This document shows, piece after piece, positions 1 to 6,092 of a DNA stretch of 6,092 nucleotides; the stretch's first letter is position 1, and every line of letters starts with the position of its first letter. A model generated the notes under the pieces. The model searched no databases. It was given only the letters and a program-made list of their open reading frames with translations, and was not told the DNA's origin. The position numbers and the translations under genes were made by a program. This DNA is from Acidimicrobiaceae bacterium (GTDB lineage Bacteria; Actinomycetota; Acidimicrobiia; Acidimicrobiales; Bog-793): positions 1-6,092 of the forward strand of contig JAODBN010000033.1 in NCBI GenBank assembly GCA_025463965.1, written 5' to 3'.

Positions 1-1197
1 GCCGGTCGGTTCGGCCTCCGGCAGCGCCGGGACGGGTGCGGGGCTGCCCGAGGAGAGCGCGATCGTCGGGTCGAGCACAGGCTGGGCCCGACCGGCCGGC
101 CTGAAGAACGTGTACAGCCCCACTCCGAGGATCGCCGCGCCGAACGGCACCACGGCGTTGGCGCGCGGGTCGAACACCGGGACGAGGACGAACCCGGACA
201 GCACCGCTGTCCACGCCCACAAGATGAGGACGGCCCGGCGATGGCCGTGGCCGAGGCGGACGAGGCGGTGATGCAGGTGCCCGAGATCTCGCTCGGCAAA
301 GCTGGACCGGCGGATCGTGCGGCGCACCAGGGCGAACATGGTGTCGAGCAGCGGCACACCGAGGATGAAGAACGGCACGAACAGGGGAGCGAAGCGGAAG
401 AAGGTCAGGCCGCTCACGTCCTTGGCCACGCCGGACGCCGTGCCGACCCGGCCCCCGACGAGCATGGTCGACACCGCCATGAGCAGTCCGAGCAAGAGCG
501 CGCCGCCGTCGCCCATGAAGATCTTGGCGGGGTGGAAGTTGTGAGGCAGAAAGCCCACGCAGATGCCGGAGGTGGCTACCGCGACGAGGGGCCCGAGGCT
601 GTCCGGCGGCAGGAGGTTCTGCGACGAGAGGTGGATCGCGTAGATGGCCAGCGACCCCGACGCGATCGCCACGATTCCCGCAGCGAGGCCGTCGAGCCCG
701 TCGATGAGGTTGACGGAGTTGGTCATCCCCACCACCCAGACCGCGGTGATCAGGGGGAGCACGGACGCCGAGAGCACGATCGGGTCGGCGACGAAGGGGA
801 TCTTGAAGTAGTACATCGTGACCCCCAAGAAGACGAGGATCATCGCTGCGAGCACCTCGCCGGCCACCTTCGCCGGCGCCGAGATGTCCCGGACGTCGTC
901 GATGAGGCCGACGCCGTAGATCACCACTGCGGCGAGCAGGATCCCGATCGGCTCCGAGCTGCCCCTGAAGGCGCCTTGGAAGGCGCCGAGGCGCGAGCCG
1001 AGCAGCAAGGCGAGCGCGAAGGCGCCGAGCATCGCCGCGCCGCCCACGGTGGGGGTGGCTTTGACGTGCATGTGCTGGTCGCCCGGGGCGGCCAGCGCTC
1101 CCGTGCGCTCTGCCAGGCGACGGACCGGAAAGGTGAGCAGGAAGGAGGCGACCGCCGAGACGCCGAAGATGACGGCGTAGGAGGCGTTCGTTCCCAC
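1..1197 (-). CDS. wecA: WecA/TagO-type polyprenyl-phosphate sugar-1-phosphate transferase (partial, C-terminus beyond window)
   Basis: This is a membrane enzyme of the MraY/WecA/TagO family. The family moves a HexNAc-1-phosphate from a UDP-sugar to polyprenyl phosphate on the cytoplasmic face, the first step of a lipid-linked envelope glycan. Visible in the 399 codons present are many hydrophobic helices, the Mg-binding acidic motif LIDDVRD (D100, D101, D104), the NSVNLIDGLDGLAAG block (N160, N163, D166, D169), FMGDGG (228-232) and the cytoplasmic HLHHRL motif (307-312). The histidine motif favours the WecA/TagO branch over MraY. The FMGDGG block has Gly where relatives usually have Ser (GDSG). 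GTG at 1197 is the only sensible start, because the in-frame codon before it is the glyA stop. No Shine-Dalgarno is visible upstream, so translation probably depends on glyA. The reading frame stays open to base 1; the final visible residues are Ala/Pro-rich and follow the last helix, so little is probably missing. The acceptor glycan and exact sugar are not determinable. Confidence 0.93.
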   Translation of the reverse strand, partial: MGTNASYAVIFGVSAVASFLLTFPVRRLAERTGALAAPGDQHMHVKATPTVGGAAMLGAFALALLLGSRLGAFQGAFRGSSEPIGILLAAVVIYGVGLIDDVRDISAPAKVAGEVLAAMILVFLGVTMYYFKIPFVADPIVLSASVLPLITAVWVVGMTNSVNLIDGLDGLAAGIVAIASGSLAIYAIHLSSQNLLPPDSLGPLVAVATSGICVGFLPHNFHPAKIFMGDGGALLLGLLMAVSTMLVGGRVGTASGVAKDVSGLTFFRFAPLFVPFFILGVPLLDTMFALVRRTIRRSSFAERDLGHLHHRLVRLGHGHRRAVLILWAWTAVLSGFVLVPVFDPRANAVVPFGAAILGVGLYTFFRPAGRAQPVLDPTIALSSGSPAPVPALPEAEPTG

Positions 1198-2516
<1,319 letters not shown>

Positions 2517-2520
<4 letters not shown>

Positions 2521-2981
2521 GGGTGCAGGTCCTCCAGTGCGTCGGCGTCCTCGAGAGCCTCGATCTTGTCGATGCGGCGTTGGTGGCGCCCCCCGGCGAA
2601 GTGCGAGGACAAAAAAGCGTCGAGCGCGTCGAGCGCCGTGATCGGCCCGATCAGGCGGGCGCCGAAGCACACGACGTTGGCGTCGTTGTGCTCACGGGCG
2701 AGGCGGGCGGAGCTCACGTCATGGACGACGGCGGCCCGTACCCCGCGGATCTTGTTCGCCGCGATGGCGATGCCGATCCCGGTCCCGCAGCAGCACACTC
2801 CAAGCGCAGCGTCGCCGGCGGCGACCGCCCGGCCCACCGCCGCACCGAAGTCCGGGTAGTCGACGGAATCGAGCCCGTGGGTCCCGAGGTCCTCGACCTC
2901 GTGCCCGAGTTCTGCCAGATGCCTGGCCAGTGACTCTTTCAGGCCGAGCCCGGCGTGGTCCGAGCCCACGGCGATGCGCAC
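2517..2981 (-). CDS. rpiB: Ribose-5-phosphate isomerase B (LacAB_rpiB family)
   Basis: It interconverts ribose 5-phosphate and ribulose 5-phosphate in the non-oxidative pentose phosphate pathway. The 154-residue product matches the usual length of about 150. Visible motifs are GSDHAG (6-11), DYPDF (41-45), CCCGTGIGIAIAANK (63-77), REHNDANV (96-103) and GGRHQRRIDKI (130-140). C65, just before GTG, aligns with the catalytic cysteine of the E. coli-type enzyme. The well-studied Mycobacterium tuberculosis enzyme lacks this cysteine and uses a glutamate instead. The family also includes sugar isomerases such as LacAB and allose-6-phosphate isomerase, but nothing nearby points to those substrates. 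The GTG at 2981 is chosen because the family's N-terminal strand (VRIAVGSDHAG) begins exactly there. A TAGGAT box lies 8 bases upstream, suggesting a leaderless start; an AGGA overlapping that box could instead act as a weak ribosome site. The gene leads the rpiB-glyA-wecA run and overlaps glyA by 4 bases. Confidence 0.95.
2531..2535 (-). promoter_or_regulatory. Strong Shine-Dalgarno for glyA inside the rpiB 3' end
   Basis: GGAGG on the minus strand lies 10 bases before the glyA ATG at 2520, within the last codons of rpiB. It fixes the glyA start and allows independent ribosome loading in addition to coupling through the ATGA overlap. It is the clearest ribosome site on the minus strand besides the one before tsaC. 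Confidence 0.7.
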
Positions 2982-2989
2982 GGTGATCG

Positions 2990-2995
2990 ATCCTA
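2990..2995 (-). promoter_or_regulatory. Candidate -10 box of the rpiB-glyA-wecA promoter
   Basis: TAGGAT on the minus strand fits the actinobacterial TAnnnT -10 pattern and ends 8 bases before the rpiB GTG. That spacing would start the transcript at or very near the start codon, giving a leaderless mRNA. No convincing -35 is visible, which is common in this group. A promoter is expected here because the oppositely oriented ABC pair cuts rpiB off from any promoter upstream of prmC. The alternative reading is that the same bases serve as an AGGA ribosome site on a longer transcript. Confidence 0.5.
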
Positions 2996-3010
2996 TCCTG
3001 GCGTCCGAAC

Positions 3011-3026
3011 AGGGCCCGGGCGCCCT
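3011..3026. repeat. Short inverted repeat in the divergent gap
   Basis: AGGGC (3011-3015) and GCCCT (3022-3026) form 5-base arms around a 6-base centre. The repeat sits between the two opposed candidate -10 boxes, where a shared operator could lie. Arms this short arise easily by chance in GC-rich DNA, so this is weak support for a regulator site. Confidence 0.2.
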
Positions 3027-3042
3027 CGGAGGTGGGGGCGAG

Positions 3043-3048
3043 TACGCT
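3043..3048 (+). promoter_or_regulatory. Candidate -10 box of the ABC exporter operon
   Basis: TACGCT matches TAnnnT and is followed by 8 bases and then the GTG at 3057, the same geometry as the rpiB promoter on the other strand. The 8 bases between box and GTG contain no Shine-Dalgarno; the only GGAGG nearby (3028-3032) is 24 bases from the GTG, too far to act. Both points favour a leaderless transcript. Confidence 0.45.
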
Positions 3049-3056
3049 CCGCGGCC

Positions 3057-4049
3057 GTGGCGGAACCTGGCGCGACCGCCGTATCGGTTCAAGGTCTGCG
3101 CAAGCGCTACGGGGATCTCGAGGCCGTGCGCGGGGTCTCCTTCCAGGTCGCCCGAGGTGAGGTCTTCGGCCTGCTCGGTCCCAACGGCGCGGGCAAGACG
3201 ACCGCCGTCGAGATCCTCGAGGGCTTCCGGGGCCGCGACGCCGGCGAGGTGCGCGTCCTCGGCTACGACCCGGCGAGCCGCCCACGGGCGCTGCGCGAGC
3301 GCATCGGGATCGTGCTCCAGGAATGCGCAGTCGAGCCCTACCTGACCGTGCGCGAGGTCTTGAGGCGGAACGCCAGTTACTACCCGGCCCCCCGGCCGGT
3401 GGCCGAGGTCGCCGAGCTCGTGGGGTTGGCGGCGATGGCGGACGTGAAGGTCGCCAAGCTGTCGGGTGGCCAGCAGCGCCGCCTCGACGTGGGCCTCGGC
3501 ATCATCGGCCGACCCGAGCTGATCTTCTTGGACGAGCCGACCACCGGCTTCGACCCCACCGCCCGGCGGGGCGCCTGGGACCTCGTGCGCTCGCTGTCCG
3601 ACGGCGGGGCGACGATCATCCTCACGACCCATTACATGGACGAGGCGGAGGCCCTGGCGGACCGAGTCGCCGTGATCGCGCGGGGCCAGATCGTGGCCGA
3701 GGGTCCGCCCTCCTCACTCGGCGGACGAGACGTCAGCGAGGCCAAGCTCCGCTTCCGACTTCCCGAGGACTGCTCGAGCACCTCGCTCCCGGTTCCCGTG
3801 CATGAGGTCGGGGACTTGCTCGAGGTCGCCACCACCGATGAGGTGGAGGTGCTCCACCTGCTCACCGGGTGGTCGCTCGCCGAGGGAGTCCCGCTCCTCG
3901 GGCTCTCGGTCGAGCGGCTCACCCTCGAGGACGTGTATCTGCGGCTCACCGCCGGCGGGGACGCCGGGGGCACGGTCGGGGCGCCCGGCGCGCTCGCCGA
4001 TGGAGTCCCTGCTGGACGGTCGGCCGAGCGATGGACCCCGGCACCGTGA
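3057..4049 (+). CDS. ABC transporter ATP-binding protein (DrrA/CcmA-like, ABC-2 exporter)
   Basis: This is the cytoplasmic ATPase of an ABC-2 type exporter, powering the permease encoded next. In the 330-residue product: Walker A GPNGAGKT (41-48), Q-loop Q88, signature LSGGQ (135-139), Walker B LIFLDE (155-160) with catalytic E160, D-loop region TGFDP (163-167) and switch H192 in LTTHYMDEAEA. All are intact. After about residue 225 comes a C-terminal accessory domain ending in LEDVYLRLT, as is usual for drug and polymer exporters of the DrrA type. A Gly/Ala/Pro-rich tail of about 32 residues (299-330) follows and looks unstructured. The GTG at 3057 is chosen because homology begins about ten residues later and a TAnnnT box sits 8 bases upstream. 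The open frame reaches back to 2955, but that part overlaps rpiB and resembles nothing. The stop overlaps the permease GTG as GTGA. The substrate (drug, lipid or glycan) cannot be inferred. Confidence 0.94.
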   Translation: MAEPGATAVSVQGLRKRYGDLEAVRGVSFQVARGEVFGLLGPNGAGKTTAVEILEGFRGRDAGEVRVLGYDPASRPRALRERIGIVLQECAVEPYLTVREVLRRNASYYPAPRPVAEVAELVGLAAMADVKVAKLSGGQQRRLDVGLGIIGRPELIFLDEPTTGFDPTARRGAWDLVRSLSDGGATIILTTHYMDEAEALADRVAVIARGQIVAEGPPSSLGGRDVSEAKLRFRLPEDCSSTSLPVPVHEVGDLLEVATTDEVEVLHLLTGWSLAEGVPLLGLSVERLTLEDVYLRLTAGGDAGGTVGAPGALADGVPAGRSAERWTPAP

Positions 4050-4852
4050 GCGCGATCGCCGCCCCGGCGAGCGGTCCTGGGCTGGTGAGGGACCTGCGCC
4101 TGGTGGCGCGCCAGCTCCGCTACGAGCAGCTCGCCTTCTGGCGCAACCGCACCGGGGCCCTGTTCACGGTGGGCTTCTCGGTGATCTTCCTCCTGCTGCT
4201 CTCGGCGAGCGGGGCGAACCAACGTTCGAACGTCATCGGCAACCTGAAGATCGTCCAGTACTACACGCCGGGATTCGCCGCCTACGGCGTGATGTCGGCT
4301 TGCTACAACAACCTCGGCATCGTGCTCGTGGTCCGACGGGAGACCGGGCTGCTGAAGCGACTCCGACTGAGTCCCATCCCGACGTGGGTGCTGTTCGGAG
4401 CGATCCTGGCGAGCAACGCCGTCATCGCGCTCGTGCAGGTGGCGCTGCTGCTCCTCATCGGGCGGTTTGCCTTCGGGGTGGTGCTCCCGGACCAGTGGGC
4501 GGCGCTCCTCCTTGCGCTGCTCGTCGGGGTGGTCTGCTTCAGCGCTCTCGGTGTCGCCATCTCGACGGTCGTGCCGAGCCAGGACTCGGCGGGGCCGATC
4601 ATCAGCCTGAGCTTTTTCGTCCTGCTGTTCCTGTCGGGGCTGTGGTTCCCGCTGAAGGCCGGGTCGAGCCTGGCGAAGATCTCGAACTACTTCCCGGTCC
4701 ACCACCTGATCGTGGCCTTCTTTGCCCCCTTTGAGAGCAAGCTCGGCGCCTCGCCGTGGGCGTGGGGCGACCTCGGGACCGTCGCGATCTGGGGGGCGAT
4801 CGCCACGATCATCGCCGTCCGCCGCTTCGCGTGGGAGCCACGGCGGCACTAG
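4046..4852 (+). CDS. ABC-2 type transporter permease
   Basis: This is the membrane subunit partnering the ATPase encoded just upstream, with which it would form an exporter of two ATPases and two permeases. The 268-residue product has a short cytoplasmic N-terminus ending in RYEQLAFWRNR (25-35), then about six hydrophobic segments: roughly 37-54, 73-96, 113-147, 151-176, 182-203 and 243-259. Between segments 2 and 3 is the loop RRETGLLKRLRLSP (97-110), typical of ABC-2 permeases, where the conserved Glu and Gly contact the ATPase. GLWFPL (198-203) after the fifth helix is also characteristic. The start is uncertain. GTG at 4046 gives the classic 4-base GTGA overlap with the ATPase stop, with a weak GGA ten bases upstream; an in-frame ATG at 4031 would add five residues. 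The stop TAG lies 51 bases from the convergent tsaC stop. Confidence 0.92.
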   Translation: MSAIAAPASGPGLVRDLRLVARQLRYEQLAFWRNRTGALFTVGFSVIFLLLLSASGANQRSNVIGNLKIVQYYTPGFAAYGVMSACYNNLGIVLVVRRETGLLKRLRLSPIPTWVLFGAILASNAVIALVQVALLLLIGRFAFGVVLPDQWAALLLALLVGVVCFSALGVAISTVVPSQDSAGPIISLSFFVLLFLSGLWFPLKAGSSLAKISNYFPVHHLIVAFFAPFESKLGASPWAWGDLGTVAIWGAIATIIAVRRFAWEPRRH

Positions 4853-4865
4853 CCGCTTGCGAGCA

Positions 4866-4882
4866 GGCGCCGGCGACGCGCC
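4866..4882. terminator. Possible GC hairpin between convergent genes
   Basis: GGCGC (4866-4870) and GCGCC (4878-4882) can pair around a 7-base loop in the 51-base spacer between the permease and tsaC stops. This is where a terminator for both strands would be expected. There is no T-run on either side and the stem is only five pairs, so it is not a textbook Rho-independent terminator. The rest of the spacer holds no other recognisable feature. Confidence 0.2.
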
Positions 4883-4903
4883 CCGCCCGCGACGTTGGCC
4901 CGC

Positions 4904-5527
4904 TCAGGACAAGCCGAGCACCCCGAGAGCCTCGCGGATCTGGCCGAGCGAGACGGGACCGTCTCGCAACAGCGTCGGCTCGTCGCCGAGGAGCGACACG
5001 ACCGTCGACGGCTGGCCGTCTCGGCGGCCTCCGTCCACGATGAACAGGGCCGCCCCGAAGGCCGCCCGCACTTCCTCGGCGCTCCTGCACGGCGGCGCGC
5101 CGTGGCGATTGGCGCTGGTGGTGGCGAGCGGGCCGACTCGCGTGGCGAGTGCCCGCACGACCGGGTCGTCCGGGCAGCGCAGTCCCACGGTGTCCGGGTC
5201 GCCGCCGAGCTCGAGGCCGAGGCCGGATCGCCGAGGCACCACGATGGTGAGCGCGCCGGGCCACAGCCGAGCTGAAAGTACCGCCAGACGGAGCCTGACC
5301 GTCTCGTCGGCAAGGGCGAGCGCCTGGTCGAGATGCGCCACAAGGACGGGCAGGGCCACGCCCTCAGGACGCTCCTTTAGGGCGAAGATCCGGCGACACG
5401 CCGAGGGGTCGGCCGCCCGGGCGGCGAGGCCGTAGACGGTGTCCGTGGCGAGCGCCACCACCTCGCCGCGCTCGAGGCGCTCGATTGCCAGCTCCGCGGG
5501 AGTCCCGCCCGCCTCACCAGCGGGCAC
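4904..5527 (-). CDS. tsaC: Threonylcarbamoyl-AMP synthase (Sua5/YciO/YrdC family)
   Basis: It makes L-threonylcarbamoyl-AMP from threonine, bicarbonate and ATP, the intermediate the TsaD complex uses to form t6A at position 37 of ANN-decoding tRNAs. The 207-residue product is the size of the short TsaC/YrdC form and lacks the extra C-terminal Sua5 domain. Visible motifs are TDTVYGL (28-34), KERP (51-54, the basic K-x-R pair), LWPGALT (88-94), TTSAN (136-140, the S-x-N pair) and GQPSTVV (171-177). The proline usual before TDTVYGL is alanine here. The GTG at 5527 is chosen because it is preceded by GAGGG with a 6-base spacer; it overlaps the prmC 3' end by 14 bases. The same frame stays open into prmC, but there the sequence is shadow. 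Coupling to prmC is a common arrangement in Actinomycetota and Firmicutes. Confidence 0.94.
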   Translation of the reverse strand: MPAGEAGGTPAELAIERLERGEVVALATDTVYGLAARAADPSACRRIFALKERPEGVALPVLVAHLDQALALADETVRLRLAVLSARLWPGALTIVVPRRSGLGLELGGDPDTVGLRCPDDPVVRALATRVGPLATTSANRHGAPPCRSAEEVRAAFGAALFIVDGGRRDGQPSTVVSLLGDEPTLLRDGPVSLGQIREALGVLGLS

Positions 5528-6092
5528 GTAACACCCTCGGGCGCCCGGCCAGGTCGGAGAGCACGTCGGCGGACGCCGCTCCGGCGGCGAGCGCCAGCGA
5601 CTCGGCGTCAGCGGCCTGGGCGGGCGCGAGCTCGAGGACGACGGACCCATGGGGGACGAGCACGGACGGAGCGCCGGAGACGACCTCCTCGATCGCCTCG
5701 AGCCCGGTCGGACCGGCAACGAGCGCCCCGTAGGGGTCGTGATCGCGCACCACCGGGTCGAGCCCGGCCCACTCCGACTCCGCGAGGTAGGGCGGATTGG
5801 AGACCAGGAGATCGACGCTCCCGGCAAGCTCGTCGCCGAGACCCGCGTACCACGAGCTCTCCACCAGGCGGATCCGCTCACCGGCCGCTTCTGGCAGCGA
5901 GCGCCGGTTCTCCTTCGCGAGTGCGAGTGCCTCGATCGAGCGGTCCAGCGCGACCACCTCGACGACCTCGCAGCGCGACACCAAAGCGCAGGCGATCGCC
6001 CCCGAGCCCGTCCCGAGGTCGAGGGCCAAAAGGGGCCGGCCGTGCCGCTCTTTGGCAGCGGCCTCCAGCACGGCCAGGGCGATTTCCACGAC
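5514..6092 (-). CDS. prmC: Peptide chain release factor N5-glutamine methyltransferase (partial, N-terminus beyond window)
   Basis: PrmC (HemK) uses S-adenosylmethionine to methylate the Gln of the GGQ motif in release factors RF1 and RF2, which raises their termination activity. The 192 visible residues hold the Rossmann methyltransferase core: LDLGTGSGAIA (24-34 of the visible part; SAM-binding motif I), an acidic residue after the second strand (LDRS, D50) and SNPPY (98-102), the signature that positions the substrate glutamine. DPYGALVAGPTGLEAIEEVV is the usual family segment after NPPY. The frame is open to the window's right edge. About 90 residues, including the N-terminal helical domain and the PRPETE region, should lie outside. 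The visible part is intact and ends with TGA at 5516-5514. A prfA gene just upstream of prmC would be expected from the common gene order. Confidence 0.94.
   Translation of the reverse strand, partial: VVEIALAVLEAAAKERHGRPLLALDLGTGSGAIACALVSRCEVVEVVALDRSIEALALAKENRRSLPEAAGERIRLVESSWYAGLGDELAGSVDLLVSNPPYLAESEWAGLDPVVRDHDPYGALVAGPTGLEAIEEVVSGAPSVLVPHGSVVLELAPAQAADAESLALAAGAASADVLSDLAGRPRVLRARW
5534..5538 (-). promoter_or_regulatory. Shine-Dalgarno deciding the tsaC start
   Basis: GAGGG on the minus strand, 6 bases before the GTG at 5527, lies inside the 3' end of prmC. It selects this GTG over later in-frame GTG codons that fall inside the conserved RGEVVALATDT segment. Confidence 0.6.

Noticed and set aside
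2955..3056. An upstream start for the ABC ATPase, adding 34 residues
   Set aside because: It would overlap the rpiB start region and add an Arg/Gly-rich stretch unlike any ABC ATPase N-terminus. The GTG at 3057 has a better context.
2982..3632. An upstream extension of rpiB to an open frame of 371 codons, suggesting a fusion protein
   Set aside because: The extra part lies antisense to the ABC ATPase and has no family resemblance. The RpiB fold begins exactly at the GTG at 2981.
3632..4849. A 405-codon open frame on the minus strand, antisense to the ABC exporter genes
   Set aside because: The product is low-complexity, charged and Arg/Ser/Pro-rich, with no recognisable motif. The opposite strand encodes two intact genes with full family motifs. 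It is a GC-rich shadow.
5528..5881. An upstream extension of tsaC to 325 codons
   Set aside because: The added segment overlaps prmC in another frame and is Ser/Arg/Pro-rich shadow. A Shine-Dalgarno at 5534-5538 supports the shorter start.

Overview
This is a GC-rich (roughly 70%), gene-dense stretch of bacterial chromosome with almost no intergenic space. Protein content, GTG starts, TAnnnT-type -10 boxes with no evident -35, and the gene order prmC - tsaC - (rpiB - glyA) - wecA all suggest a high-GC Actinomycetota. Something near Acidimicrobiia is my best guess, but that class-level placement is inference from gene order alone.

Layout, right to left on the minus strand. The window opens inside prmC (release-factor glutamine methyltransferase, N-terminus missing), which overlaps tsaC (threonylcarbamoyl-AMP synthase for tRNA t6A). 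After a break occupied by a plus-strand gene pair, the minus-strand run resumes with rpiB (ribose-5-phosphate isomerase B), glyA (serine hydroxymethyltransferase) and a wecA-type polyprenyl-phosphate sugar-1-phosphate transferase that runs off the left edge. The last three genes are tightly packed: rpiB and glyA overlap by ATGA, and the glyA stop directly abuts the wecA start. They look like one transcription unit.

The plus-strand pair at 3057-4852 is a two-gene ABC-2 type exporter, an ATPase followed by a six-helix permease, coupled by a GTGA overlap. Its substrate cannot be read from the sequence. It is divergent from rpiB across a 75-base gap and convergent with tsaC across a 51-base gap, so it splits an otherwise colinear housekeeping cluster. 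In the divergent gap each gene has a TAnnnT hexamer exactly 8 bases before its GTG and no Shine-Dalgarno at usable spacing or only an ambiguous one. That suggests a back-to-back pair of leaderless promoters.

Together the genes serve translation fidelity and termination (PrmC, TsaC), pentose and one-carbon metabolism (RpiB, GlyA), initiation of a cell-envelope glycan (WecA) and export (ABC pair). No RNA gene, mobile element, CRISPR array or clear pseudogene was seen. I do not see an undescribed system here; the findings concern gene arrangement, start signals and a few residue variants.
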